Part shown: positions 7,857-16,480 of the stretch, piece after piece | How positions within the stretch are numbered: the stretch's first letter is position 1 | Layout of the letters: each line of letters opens with the position of its first letter | Assembly: GCA_963821925.1 (NCBI GenBank) | Contig: CAWGFO010000001.1 | Coordinates: 558,001 to 622,000, forward strand | Length of the DNA stretch: 64,000 bases | From: JAOUEA01 sp963821925 | GTDB taxonomy: Bacteria > Actinomycetota > UBA4738 > HRBIN12 | Reading direction: 5' to 3' | The notes under the pieces: model-generated | The model's database searches: none | Seen by the model: only the letters and a program-made list of their open reading frames with translations | Told to the model about the DNA's origin: nothing | Position numbers and translations under genes: made by a program

Positions 7857-8026
7857 CGCGGATCACCTCGCTCATCGTGGGGCGCCGCCGGCCCCGCCGA
7901 CCGTCGATCCGACCGGCGAGGGACCCGGCGCGGCGTCCCGTTCCATCGTCCACCGCCAGTCAAGCCGCACCGCCTTGGGGCCCCATGGGTCGGGGCTGAG
8001 CGGTCCCTGAACCGTCGCGAGGATGC

Positions 8027-8077
8027 CAGAGGGTCCCAGAGCCTTCTCAGGCAACGCTCAGACTTCAGGGCTAGCCT
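8027..8077 (+). promoter_or_regulatory. Helically phased CAG half-sites and -10 element upstream of the response regulator
   Basis: CAG trinucleotides in similar contexts (CCAGAG, CCAGAG, TCTCAG, CTCAG, TTCAG) begin at 8027, 8037, 8048, 8059 and 8066. The first four are 10-11 bp apart, on one helix face. Direct half-sites at this spacing are how OmpR-family regulators bind, so autoregulation is likely. A possible -10, TAGCCT at 8072-8077, would start the transcript at or next to the GTG at 8084 (leaderless). Confidence 0.45.
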
Positions 8078-8083
8078 GAGAGC

Positions 8084-8776
8084 GTGAGCGAGCCGCGGGT
8101 CCTGGTCGTCGACGACGAGTCGAACATCACCGACCTCGTGTCGATGGCGCTCCGCTACGAGGGGTTCGAGGTCGAGACGGCCGCGACGGGTCGCGACGCG
8201 ATCCGCCTGGTCGAGCGGTTCCGGCCCGAGCTCGTGATCCTCGACGTGATGCTCCCCGACGTCGACGGTTTCGCCGTCACCGAGCGGCTCAAGAGCGCCC
8301 GCGTGAAGGTGCCGATCCTCTTCCTCACGGCGCGCGATGCCGTTGAGGACAAGGTGCGCGGACTCACGCTGGGGGGCGACGACTACGTGACGAAGCCGTT
8401 CAGCCTCGAGGAGCTCGTCGCCCGCGTACGCGTGCTGCTCCGGCGGGCCGGCGCCGAGGAGGAGAGCGGACGGCTGGTCTTCGCCGACCTCGAGTTGGAC
8501 GACGACACCCACGAGGTGCGCCGCGCCGGGGGATCGATCGACCTGACCGCGACGGAGTTCCGGCTGCTCCGCTACCTGATGCAGAACGCGCCCCGCGTGC
8601 TGTCGAAGGCGCAGATCTTGGACCACGTGTGGAACTACGACTTCGGCGGCGACGCGAACATCGTCGAGACGTACGTGAGCTACATCCGGCGGAAGCTGGA
8701 CGCGGTGGGTCCGCCGTTGATCCAGACGGTGCGCGGCGTGGGCTACCGGCTGGCGGCGCCGCCCTCGGAGGACTGA
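8084..8776 (+). CDS. OmpR/PhoB-family response regulator
   Basis: 230 residues. The receiver domain (1-120) has the acidic pocket VVDDE (Asp9-Glu11), phospho-acceptor Asp53 in VILDVMLPD, the Thr of FLTARD and the Lys of YVTKPF. The C-terminal winged helix (about 130-225) ends with IVETYVSYIRRKLD and TVRGVGYRLA, the DNA-recognition helix and wing typical of OmpR/PhoB proteins. GTG start at 8084, close behind a putative -10, suggests a leaderless mRNA. The kinase gene follows after 4 nt, so the two form one operon. The signal and targets are unknown. Confidence 0.93.
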   Translation: MSEPRVLVVDDESNITDLVSMALRYEGFEVETAATGRDAIRLVERFRPELVILDVMLPDVDGFAVTERLKSARVKVPILFLTARDAVEDKVRGLTLGGDDYVTKPFSLEELVARVRVLLRRAGAEEESGRLVFADLELDDDTHEVRRAGGSIDLTATEFRLLRYLMQNAPRVLSKAQILDHVWNYDFGGDANIVETYVSYIRRKLDAVGPPLIQTVRGVGYRLAAPPSED

Positions 8777-8780
8777 CGTC

Positions 8781-10295
8781 GTGACGCTCCGCGCACGGCT
8801 CACGCTCGTGCTCATGGTCCTCGTCGCCGCCGGCCTGATCGTGGCCGACGTGGCGACGTTCGCCGCCCTGCGGTCCTTCCTCGTGCAGCGGGTCGACCAG
8901 CAGCTGCAGGCCGCGACCGCACCGATCGGGCGCCTGCTGGCCTCTCCCGACCTGCCGTCGGGAGAGGTGCCGCTGCCCGGCGACGGCGACGACGCATCCG
9001 TGCCATCGGGGACCTACGCCGCCCTGTACGACCCGAACGACCAGGAGGTGAATCACGTCGTCTTCAGCTACGGCGCGGGCGGGGAGCCGACCCCGGAACT
9101 TCCGTCCGACGTGTTGTCGTTCGACGGCCGGTCGCAGCTGTCGACGTCCGGATCGGTGGTCGGCGGTTCGGACTTCCGTGTGATCGCCGAGCACTTCGAG
9201 GGTGGCTACACGGTCGTGATCGCGATCCCGCTCACCGAGGTCCGGCAGACGCTCCGTCAGCTCTTCGTGGTGGCGGTGTTCGTGACCGTCGCCGTGATCG
9301 CGGCGATGGCCGTCCTGGCGTCGTCGATCGTGCGCCGCGGCCTCAGGCCGCTCGAACGGATCGAGCAGACGGCCGGCGCGATCGCCGCGGGCGACCTCTC
9401 CCGCCGCGTCGAGGACGCCGATCCCCGCACCGAGGTGGGGCGCTTGGGCGGCGCGCTCAACGTGATGCTCGGCAGGATCGAGCGCTCGATGGATGAACAG
9501 CGAGCGTCGGAAGAATCTCTCCGTCGGTTCCTGGCCGACGCCTCGCACGAGCTGCGCACGCCGCTGACCTCGATCCGAGGCTACGCCGAGCTGTTCCGGC
9601 GGGGGGCGGGCGACGACCCGGCCGACACCGCGATCGCGATGCGGCGCATCGAACAGGAGAGCGCGCGGATGGGCGTCCTCGTCGACGATCTGCTGTTCCT
9701 GGCGCGCTCCGGCAGGGGTCGCCCGATCGCCCGAGAGCCGTTCGATCTCGCGCGGGTGGCGGCCGATGCCGTGCAGGATGCGCGAGCGGTCGATCCGTCT
9801 CGCGAGATCGGGCTCGAGGCGCCGGGGTCGCTCGTCGTGGTGGGCGACGAGGGCCGGGTCCGCCAGGTGCTCGCGAACCTGCTCTCGAACGCCCTCACGC
9901 ACACCCCTGAGGGCTCGGCGATCCAGGTGCGGGCGAGCCAGGCCGACGGGTGGGCAGAGCTCGCGGTGGCCGACCACGGGCCTGGGCTGACGCCCGTCGA
10001 GTCCGCCCACATCTTCGAGGCGTTCTATCGCGCCGACCCGGCGCGTGGCCGCTCGGCCGAGGCGAACGGCGCGGGCACGGGCCTGGGACTCGCGATCGTG
10101 GCCGCGATCGCCGAGGCACACGGCGGGTCGGCGTCGGTGACGAGCGAGCCGGGGGTGGGTGCCACCTTCACGGTGCGGCTTCCGGTCGCGGGACCGCCAG
10201 AGACGACGACGAGCGAAGAGCCAGGGGCGATGCCGGCCGACGCCGACGGGTCCGCCGCTACGCCGAGCGCGCCCGCCTCGCCGCCTGGAGCTTGA
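8781..10295 (+). CDS. Membrane sensor histidine kinase (HAMP, HisKA, HATPase)
   Basis: 504 residues. Membrane helix 1 (7-29) and helix 2 (about 155-178) flank an extracytoplasmic sensor of about 125 residues. A HAMP domain (180-235) follows. The HisKA domain has the phospho-acceptor His in FLADASHELRTPLTS (about residue 256), and the HATPase has the N box (NLLSNALTHTP), G1 (DHGPGL) and G2 (GTGLGLAIV). The C-terminal 35 residues are disordered. It pairs with the response regulator 4 nt upstream. The last 38 nt overlap the ferredoxin gene on the opposite strand. Confidence 0.93.
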   Translation: MTLRARLTLVLMVLVAAGLIVADVATFAALRSFLVQRVDQQLQAATAPIGRLLASPDLPSGEVPLPGDGDDASVPSGTYAALYDPNDQEVNHVVFSYGAGGEPTPELPSDVLSFDGRSQLSTSGSVVGGSDFRVIAEHFEGGYTVVIAIPLTEVRQTLRQLFVVAVFVTVAVIAAMAVLASSIVRRGLRPLERIEQTAGAIAAGDLSRRVEDADPRTEVGRLGGALNVMLGRIERSMDEQRASEESLRRFLADASHELRTPLTSIRGYAELFRRGAGDDPADTAIAMRRIEQESARMGVLVDDLLFLARSGRGRPIAREPFDLARVAADAVQDARAVDPSREIGLEAPGSLVVVGDEGRVRQVLANLLSNALTHTPEGSAIQVRASQADGWAELAVADHGPGLTPVESAHIFEAFYRADPARGRSAEANGAGTGLGLAIVAAIAEAHGGSASVTSEPGVGATFTVRLPVAGPPETTTSEEPGAMPADADGSAATPSAPASPPGA

Positions 10296-10482
10296 GCGCC
10301 AGGACGGGACAGGCGGTCACCGCGCGCTGTGCGTGCGCCAGGAGCTGCGGCGGCACCTCCCGACGATCGATGATCGGGTACCCCCAGTCGTCGAGACGGA
10401 TCATCTCCGGCAGCAGGTCGGCGCAGAGACCGTGCCCGTCGCAGGCGATCGGGTCGAGGGTCAGGGTCATCGGGTCGGGCAT
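10258..10482 (-). CDS. Small ferredoxin
   Basis: 74 residues with CDGHGLC near residues 14-20 and a distal ACPVLAL motif. This Cys arrangement, with three Cys visible, fits a single [3Fe-4S] or [4Fe-4S] cluster ferredoxin of the kind that serves oxidoreductases. It is the last gene of the minus-strand redox operon, 13 nt after the NuoF-like gene, and is the likely electron partner of that flavoprotein or of the membrane subunit. Its 3' end overlaps the histidine kinase gene convergently by 38 nt. Confidence 0.85.
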   Translation of the reverse strand: MPDPMTLTLDPIACDGHGLCADLLPEMIRLDDWGYPIIDRREVPPQLLAHAQRAVTACPVLALKLQAARRARSA

Positions 10483-10495
10483 CGTTCGTCCTTCG

Positions 10496-11770
10496 TCAGT
10501 AGAGGGGGAGGAGGGCTTGGTCGGGGACCGCGTCGCAGCGGCCGTCGATCCGATGTCGCTCGATGTCTGACGCGAACACCTTGAGGCCGCTCCTGACGAA
10601 CCGCACGGCGCCGTCCGGCAGCCGGCAGGCGCCGCGGCCCTCGACGTCGTCGCTCCACCGGCGGAGACGGGCGGCCTCGTCGCGACCGCCGCCCCGCACC
10701 AGCGACCCGAGCCCGCCCGCGATCGACGCGAGCCCGTGCACGCACGGACCGCACTGGTTCGCCGTCTGACCCGCGAACCAGGCCGCCACCCGCTCGGTCT
10801 CGCGCACGCCGCAGGCGCCGCGCGGCAGGAACCAGATCACGCCGGCACCGAACGCCGTCCCGTGCGCGGCCAGGTCCGCATCGGTGAGCCGAACCGGCAA
10901 CGCGTGTTCGACGTCGATCCACGCGCCGAAGTAGCCGCCCACGAGCACCGCGGCCACGTCCTCGCGGCGTCCGCCCGCCGCGCGCAGGACGTTCGCGACC
11001 GGCGTGCCGCCGGCAACCTCGAACACCCCGGGCCGGGTGACGGCGCCCGACACGGTGACCAGACGGCTGCCTGGCTCGTCGTCAGCGCCGACCTCACGGA
11101 ACCAGGCGCCGCCGAACGCCACGATCTGTGCCAGGTGCGCGAGGGTCTCGACGTTCTGGACGAGGGTGGGCCGACCGTCGACGCCACGTTCGAACGGGCG
11201 CGGTCCCAGCGCCGGGATCGCGGGGCCGCCGCCGACCGCGCGGACGAGCGATCGTTCCTCCCCCGAGAGGTAGCGCCGCGGCACGCGGACGATGTGAACC
11301 GTGGCGGCCGGCCGTTCGGGCCCGCGTCGCGCGGCGAGCGCCGTCTCGATCGCCCGGGCGGCCTCGTCGGTGTCGAGGCCGATCTCGATCCGGTCCGCCC
11401 CGACGGCCGCCGCCGCGGCGAGCGCGCCATCGAGCACGAGGTGCGGGCGGGTGGTGAGTAGGAGCAGGTCCTTCCTGCTCGCGGGCTCGCTCTCGGCGCC
11501 GTTGACCACGACGATCGGACGGCGACGGCCCGACGCCACCGCGCGGAGCTTCGTCGCCGTGGGGAACCCGGCGCCACCGCGCCCGAGGAGTCCCGCGCGT
11601 TCGACCTCCTCGATCAGCGCGAGGTCCGCCCCGCGCCGGGGGCGCGGCGGCGCGGGCATCAGTGACCGGTGCGCCGCGAGATCGGCCGGGCCGCTCGACG
11701 CGGGCGTTGCCGCCAAGAGTCGAGGGAGCCCCGTTGGGGCCTCGAGCGCTCGGGGATCGACGGCGGCCAT
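10496..11770 (-). CDS. NuoF-like NADH-binding flavoprotein with SLBB and partial Fe-S region
   Basis: 424 residues. It has the NuoF FMN/NADH motifs GRGGAGFPTATK (about 64-75), VVNGAESEPASRKD, YLSGEERSLVRAVGG and TLVQNVETLAHL, a SLBB-like segment (VSGAVTRPGVFEV), and a C-terminal Cys region. Standard NuoF has SCGxCxPCR plus a distal Cys. Here only two of the first three Cys remain (NQCGPCVHG) with a distal GACRLPDG, so the [4Fe-4S] site is altered or completed by another Cys (ACGVRET upstream). It stands alone from complex I and next to ApbE, a ferredoxin and a haem membrane protein. It probably oxidises NAD(P)H and passes electrons to that module (inference). Confidence 0.82.
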   Translation of the reverse strand: MAAVDPRALEAPTGLPRLLAATPASSGPADLAAHRSLMPAPPRPRRGADLALIEEVERAGLLGRGGAGFPTATKLRAVASGRRRPIVVVNGAESEPASRKDLLLLTTRPHLVLDGALAAAAAVGADRIEIGLDTDEAARAIETALAARRGPERPAATVHIVRVPRRYLSGEERSLVRAVGGGPAIPALGPRPFERGVDGRPTLVQNVETLAHLAQIVAFGGAWFREVGADDEPGSRLVTVSGAVTRPGVFEVAGGTPVANVLRAAGGRREDVAAVLVGGYFGAWIDVEHALPVRLTDADLAAHGTAFGAGVIWFLPRGACGVRETERVAAWFAGQTANQCGPCVHGLASIAGGLGSLVRGGGRDEAARLRRWSDDVEGRGACRLPDGAVRFVRSGLKVFASDIERHRIDGRCDAVPDQALLPLY

Positions 11771-11780
11771 GGCGGGCTCC

Positions 11781-12833
11781 TTACGCCGAGCTTCCGGCGG
11801 GCGTCAGGCGGACCATGCCCTGCGCGGTGCCGGCCTGGTCCAGGATCTGCAGGGTGAGGTCGACGTCCACGACCGCGCCTGCGGCGTCGGTCAGACGGGC
11901 GGAGATCCGCCCGTCGGCGAGCGACTCGATCGTGCCGACATATCGGGCGGACGAGGCGCCCAGCGACACGCGCCCCCGCTGCACCGCCAGGCCGGTCGAG
12001 GTGGCGGTGCCGTCCAGCACGATCTCGATCGGCATCGCCGAGGTATCGAGGGTGCCCACGATGTCGAGGACGACGTCTCCACTCTGGCCGGCCTGCTGGC
12101 TCGCCTGGCCCGAGAACGCCGACGTCGTCGGGAGCGTCGCGGGAGCCGCCTGCCGGTTACCGGCGGCCAGGGTCTGCGCGGGGGTGCCCGCGGTGCTCGC
12201 CCAGCCGGGGGCAAGGGGTCCCGCCAGGAGCCAGGCCGCGACGGCGAGCGAACCGACCGCGGTGGCGCCGACGGCCGCGAGCCGCGGGGCCAGCTGCGGC
12301 GGTTGCACGCCGTACGCGCGCCACCACACCGCGCCGATCACCGTCGCCACGCAGACTCCCACGAGCGCCAGCATCCAGACGGCCTTCGTGTCGCTGCCGG
12401 TCCCCAGCCCGTGGACCAGGGCGACCGGCCAGCACGCGTATGCGAGCCAGTGGATCGCCTTCCACGAGCGATACCCGAGTCGGACCCGCACCAGGCTCGT
12501 GATCACGAGGGCGAGCAACAGATCGAAGGCGACCGCCCCCAGACCGAGCCAGACGGGCCGGTACGTTCCACCGAACGGAACCACCGCATCCACCCACCGG
12601 ATCGGGGCGAAGCCGTCGAACACCGACATCGCCACGTGCACGCCGAGGAACGCCACCGCCAGCAGGGAGATGTTGCGGTGCAGCCCCTGCGTGACGAAGC
12701 GTGGCCAGTGCCGGCTCTCCCAGCCCACGGACCCCGTGATCCCCAGGACCACCACCCCGGTCAGCATCAACAGCGAGAGCGCACCCGTGCCGCGCGTCAG
12801 GAACCAGAACGCCTGGGTGCCGGTGTCGTTCAC
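11781..12833 (-). CDS. Ferric-reductase-like transmembrane haem protein with extracytosolic beta domain
   Basis: 350 residues. Six membrane helices span about residues 8-190. Two pairs of His in helices (LHRNISLLAVAFLGVH and IHWLAYACWPVALVH) are positioned to hold two b-type haems, as in ferric reductase/MsrQ-like proteins. A linker rich in Gln/Ala/Ser precedes an extracytosolic beta-rich domain (about 235-350) that I do not recognise; it includes SLGASSARYVG, loosely like an ApbE flavinylation site but not a match. GTG start at 12833 shares four bases (GTGA) with the apbE stop. It would move electrons across the membrane within this operon. Confidence 0.78.
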   Translation of the reverse strand: MNDTGTQAFWFLTRGTGALSLLMLTGVVVLGITGSVGWESRHWPRFVTQGLHRNISLLAVAFLGVHVAMSVFDGFAPIRWVDAVVPFGGTYRPVWLGLGAVAFDLLLALVITSLVRVRLGYRSWKAIHWLAYACWPVALVHGLGTGSDTKAVWMLALVGVCVATVIGAVWWRAYGVQPPQLAPRLAAVGATAVGSLAVAAWLLAGPLAPGWASTAGTPAQTLAAGNRQAAPATLPTTSAFSGQASQQAGQSGDVVLDIVGTLDTSAMPIEIVLDGTATSTGLAVQRGRVSLGASSARYVGTIESLADGRISARLTDAAGAVVDVDLTLQILDQAGTAQGMVRLTPAGSSA

Positions 12834-13750
12834 GCCGCGGCCTCCAGGGGCCAGCCGCCGGTTCGGACGATCGACCCGTCGGTGCGCACGAGGCGAGCCG
12901 GCATGCCCATACGCTGGAGCCACAAGGCTGCCGGCTCGCCCCGCACGATCGCGGCCGTGGCGGCGACGTTGGCGTCCACGCAGGTGGCGGCCGCCACGCT
13001 CACGGTGCGCCAGACCTCGTTCGCGGGGCGACCGGTCGAGGGGTCGACCACGTGATGGACGGCTCGGCCTCCCCGGAGCCAACGTCGTACCGTGGTGCTC
13101 GAGGTCGCCAGCCCGCCGGCCGCGATCCGCACGGTGTGGCCGGGCTCGGCGGACGCCGCGTGGGAGTCGGCCAGGCCGACTTCCCATCCATCGCGTGGGG
13201 GTGGGCCGGCAACCGCGATGTCCCCACCGAGGCTCACGAGGACGCCGGAACCGGTGGCATCGAACGCCGCCCGTGCGGACCGATCCGCCGCGAACGCCTT
13301 CGCCGTCGCCCCCAGATCCAGTCGGACGCCCCGCGGGATCCGGACCCGCGAACCGGCCGGGTCGACCTCCACGGTCCGCCAGCCGGGGGCGGCCCGGAGC
13401 GCTCCGATCGGTGGCCCGTCGGGATCGAGGCCGGCGAAATCGCGGTCGTACCCGACGAGGAGCAACGACTCGCCGACCGTCGGGTCGACGTCGCCGTCGG
13501 TGAGGATCGCGGCCCGCAGAGCGACCTCGATCGCCTCGATCAGGACCGGATCGACCTCGACCCACTCGCCGGCACCGTCGTGCAGCCGCGCGAGCTCGCT
13601 GTCGGGCCGGAACCGGCTGCAGGTGCGGTCGATCGCGTCGACCTCCTCACGTACCGCCACGATCGCGTCGGGGAGCGCCTGGGGAACGGTGGTGACCACC
13701 TTGGCCGAGGTGCCGAGGGCGCGGAAGGAGCAGCTGGCCGGGGGGCGCAT
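12830..13750 (-). CDS. apbE: FAD:protein FMN transferase (ApbE family)
   Basis: 306 residues with the family signatures: FRPDSELARLH, GDVDPTVGESLL, the flavin-binding DLGATAKAFAAD, LVSLGGDIAVAG, HHVVDPSTGRPAN, and the metal-ligating region TCVDANVAATAA. ApbE covalently attaches FMN from FAD to a Thr or Ser of target proteins, outside the cytosol. No clear lipobox or signal peptide is visible, although the start (MRPPASCSF) holds a Cys. ATGA overlap with the small membrane protein upstream and GTGA overlap with the haem protein downstream show tight coupling. Confidence 0.9.
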   Translation of the reverse strand: MRPPASCSFRALGTSAKVVTTVPQALPDAIVAVREEVDAIDRTCSRFRPDSELARLHDGAGEWVEVDPVLIEAIEVALRAAILTDGDVDPTVGESLLLVGYDRDFAGLDPDGPPIGALRAAPGWRTVEVDPAGSRVRIPRGVRLDLGATAKAFAADRSARAAFDATGSGVLVSLGGDIAVAGPPPRDGWEVGLADSHAASAEPGHTVRIAAGGLATSSTTVRRWLRGGRAVHHVVDPSTGRPANEVWRTVSVAAATCVDANVAATAAIVRGEPAALWLQRMGMPARLVRTDGSIVRTGGWPLEAAA

Positions 13751-14061
13751 CACGAGCCCCCGGAGACGGCTTGGCCGCCGCCGATCCCCTGTGCGGGCGG
13801 GTTCACGGGGGGCTGGAGGCCCGTGCTGCCCGTGGCACCCCAGGCGTCGCCGGGTCCGGTGCTGGCGAAGCCGGGATCGGTGAGCCCTGGGTCGGTGACG
13901 CCGGTGCCGGTGGGCGTCGTCGCCTTCGAGGTGGCGTTCGTACTGGCCCGCGCGACGCCGACCGAGATCAGGGCGGCGGCAGAGACGGCGGCGGCCGCGA
14001 CCCACCCGGTGATCGACCTGATCCGCCGCAGTCCTTCGTCGCGGGCGCGGGGCGTGGGCAT
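13750..14061 (-). CDS. Small anchored protein heading the ApbE operon
   Basis: 103 residues. A basic N-terminus, one membrane segment at about residues 16-40 (SITGWVAAAAVSAAALISVG) and a Thr/Gly/Pro-rich extracytosolic tail. The tail contains GDAWGATGSTG, which resembles the ApbE target consensus (D-x-x-[ST]-G-A-[TS]) except that Trp replaces the Ser/Thr before Gly-Ala. It may be the flavin acceptor or an accessory subunit (inference, weak). ATG 14061 follows TAGGAGGA; its stop overlaps apbE by ATGA. Confidence 0.6.
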   Translation of the reverse strand: MPTPRARDEGLRRIRSITGWVAAAAVSAAALISVGVARASTNATSKATTPTGTGVTDPGLTDPGFASTGPGDAWGATGSTGLQPPVNPPAQGIGGGQAVSGGS

Positions 14062-14239
14062 TCGCGGTCCTCCTAGACGAGAAGGCACTCACCGCCCGGC
14101 CGGACCGGGGTCGGAGAGACGGAGGGTGGCCGGCCGAACGGGGTGCCTGTCCTATGCACCTCGAGTGTGCTGCGGCCGTCTGGGGTCTCCCCGAGAGGAA
14201 CCTGAGGAAACGATGAGCGTTCGGGGCTGCCCGCCGCGC

Positions 14240-15169
14240 TCAGTAGCGGGTGCCGACGGCCGGTGGAAGCGCGTCGAGGTCCGCCCGGTCGTCGTCGTCG
14301 AGCACGATCGTGGCGGCGGAGAGGTTCTCCTCGAGGTAGCGGAGTCGCTTGGTTCCCGGGATCGGCGCGACGTGGGGACCCTGGGCGAGCACCCACGCGA
14401 GGGCGATCTGGGCGGGGGTGGCGCCGTGCCGGTCGGCCACCGCCCGCACGCGGTCGACGATCGCGAGGTTCGCGTCGATCGCCTCGGGCGTGAACCGGGG
14501 GTTGTTCGTCCGGAAGTCCAGGTCCTCGAACGATGCCCGGGTGATCGTGCCCGTGAGGAAGCCGCGGCCCAGCGGTGAGAACGGGACGAACACGACGCCG
14601 TTCGCGAGGCACCACGGGACGACGTCGTCGAGCGCCTCGCGCGTCCACAGCGAGAGCTCCGACTGGAGCGCCGCCACGGGATGGATCCCGCGCGCCGCCT
14701 CGAGCTGCTCGATCGTCACCTCCGAGAGGCCGAGGGCGCGCACCTTCCCGGCCTCGACGAGACCGGCCATCGCTCCCCACGACTCCTCGAAGGGCACGCC
14801 AGGGTCGATCCGGTGGAGGTAGTACAGGTCGATCTCGTCCACGCGCAGACGGCGGAGCGACGCCTCGACCGCGCCCATGATGTGCTCGGGCCGGGCGTCG
14901 TTCACGAGTGGGTAGCCGCCGTTCGGACCGACGAGGAGCCCGACCTTCGTCGCGATCCCGACGCGATCGCGGACGGGCTCGAGTGCCTCGCCCACGAGCT
15001 CCTCGTTCGTGAACGGGCCATAGACGTCGGACGTGTCGACGTGCGTCACGCCGAGCTCGACCGCGCGCCGGATCAGGGCGATCGGATCGTCGTCGGTATC
15101 GCCGAAGTACCCGAAGGACATCGGCATGCACCCGAGCCCGATGCCACGGAACGCGTCGCGGAGGTCCAC
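14240..15169 (-). CDS. Aldo/keto reductase
   Basis: 309 residues, a complete TIM-barrel aldo/keto reductase. The catalytic tetrad is visible: Asp and Tyr in VDTSDVYG, Lys in IATKVG and His in LYYLHRID. The NADP-binding end (IPGTKRLRYLEENLSA) is intact. It should reduce aldehydes or ketones with NADPH; the substrate is unknown. GTG start at 15169. Divergent from the HTH-cyclase gene, with 75 nt between starts. The region of about 180 nt to the ApbE operon shows no gene. Confidence 0.92.
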   Translation of the reverse strand: MDLRDAFRGIGLGCMPMSFGYFGDTDDDPIALIRRAVELGVTHVDTSDVYGPFTNEELVGEALEPVRDRVGIATKVGLLVGPNGGYPLVNDARPEHIMGAVEASLRRLRVDEIDLYYLHRIDPGVPFEESWGAMAGLVEAGKVRALGLSEVTIEQLEAARGIHPVAALQSELSLWTREALDDVVPWCLANGVVFVPFSPLGRGFLTGTITRASFEDLDFRTNNPRFTPEAIDANLAIVDRVRAVADRHGATPAQIALAWVLAQGPHVAPIPGTKRLRYLEENLSAATIVLDDDDRADLDALPPAVGTRY

Positions 15170-15244
15170 CCGGGGATGCTAGCCGGTGGCGCCGATGGCC
15201 GGCCTGCCGACCACCGAGCCCACGTCCGATGGGATGATGCCGCG

Positions 15245-16453
15245 ATGGATGAGTCGCGTCTGACCGCGGGCGAGGTCGCCGATCGCGCGGGGGTCGAGGA
15301 GTCATTCCTCGCCGAGCTCACCGCCGTGCACATCGTGGATCCGGACGACGACGGCACGTACACCACGGCGGCCGTCCGGCGGGTGCAGCTCGTTCGGGCC
15401 TGTGCCGACGCCGGTCTCTCGGTCGAGGCGATCGGATTGGCGCTGTCGAAGGGGACGCTGACGCTCGCCCCGCTCGACGCTCCGCACTACGAGCGGTGGG
15501 GCGACAAGGCCGACGTCACGTACGGGCAGCTCGCGGCCCGGATCGGCGTGCCGTTCGAGTTCCTCTGCTCGATGCAGGAGGCGCTCGGCTTCGCGGCGCC
15601 CTCGGCCGACGACCGGCCCCGTCGTGACGAGATGGACACGATGCCCGTGCTCGCGGTCGCGTACGCGCAGGGCATCGACCCCGACGCGTTGATCAGGCTC
15701 TTCCGGGTGTACGGCAACGGCCTCCGGCTGATCGCGAGCGCCGAGACCGGGTTGTGGCACGAGCACGTCGACGTGCCGCTCCAGCAGGCCGGCATGAGTC
15801 AGCGCGAGGTGCTCGAGGCGGGGTTGGGGTTCGGGGAGGCCGTGATGCCGCTGATGGACCAGGCGCTGATCAGCATGTACCGACGGATGCAGGAGACCGC
15901 CTGGATGGCGGACCTCGTGGAGCACGTGCAGATCGCGCTCGAGGAGGCCGGCGTGCACGAGCGGCTGGAGCGGCCGCCCGCGATGGTGTTCGCCGACATC
16001 TCCGGGTACACGCGGCTGACCGAGGAGCACGGGGACGAGGTGGCCGCCGACCTCGCGTCGGCGATGGCCGACCTGGTCCAGGGCACCGCCGTCCGCAACC
16101 GCGGCCAGGCCGTGAAGTTCCTCGGCGACGGGGTGATGTTCTACTTCCGCGAGGCGGCCGACGGGCTCAGGGCCGCGCTCGACGTCGTGGCCGGCACGCC
16201 GGACGCCGGGCTCCCGCCTGCGCATATCGGACTGCACGCAGGACCGGTCGTGATGCGCGACGGCGACGTCTTCGGGCGCACGGTGAACTGGGCGGCCCGG
16301 ATCTCGAGCCAGGCGGAGGCCCACGAGGTGCTCGTCAGCCGGGAGGTGATCGATGCCTCGCAAGAGGTGGGGGCGTCGTTCGAGTCGATCGGCTCGGTCG
16401 ACCTGAAGGGGATCGCCGACCCGGTGGAGCTGTTCAGGGCCACGCGGGGCTGA
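15245..16453 (+). CDS. MerR-like HTH fused to class III adenylate/guanylate cyclase domain
   Basis: 402 residues. Residues 5-75 form a MerR-like helix-turn-helix (LTAGEVADRAGVEESFLAEL, then AAVRRVQLVRACADAGLSVE). A helical middle part of about 160 residues follows. The C-terminal cyclase domain (about 240-400) keeps the metal-binding Asp residues (FADISGYTRL, KFLGDGVMF), the Lys before FLGDG and the transition-state Asn-Arg region (VNWAARISSQ), so it is probably active in making cAMP or cGMP. ATG 15245 is chosen because the HTH starts there; the longer upstream ORF is antisense to the reductase. One or more further cyclase-type proteins lie nearby (21.6-24.4 kb). Confidence 0.85.
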   Translation: MDESRLTAGEVADRAGVEESFLAELTAVHIVDPDDDGTYTTAAVRRVQLVRACADAGLSVEAIGLALSKGTLTLAPLDAPHYERWGDKADVTYGQLAARIGVPFEFLCSMQEALGFAAPSADDRPRRDEMDTMPVLAVAYAQGIDPDALIRLFRVYGNGLRLIASAETGLWHEHVDVPLQQAGMSQREVLEAGLGFGEAVMPLMDQALISMYRRMQETAWMADLVEHVQIALEEAGVHERLERPPAMVFADISGYTRLTEEHGDEVAADLASAMADLVQGTAVRNRGQAVKFLGDGVMFYFREAADGLRAALDVVAGTPDAGLPPAHIGLHAGPVVMRDGDVFGRTVNWAARISSQAEAHEVLVSREVIDASQEVGASFESIGSVDLKGIADPVELFRATRG

Positions 16454-16480
16454 GGGCCGGGACTGAGGCCCGACGTAAGG

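Noticed and set aside
8400..10121. 573-codon minus-strand ORF across the two-component system
   Set aside because: Antisense to clear response regulator and kinase motifs; composition typical of a shadow frame.
13822..13875. DAWGAT in the small ApbE-operon protein as a flavinylation site
   Set aside because: The consensus needs Ser or Thr before Gly-Ala; Trp there makes it only a weak candidate, so no site was annotated.
15302..16363. 353-codon His/Glu-rich minus-strand ORF
   Set aside because: Antisense shadow of the HTH-cyclase gene; no family motif.
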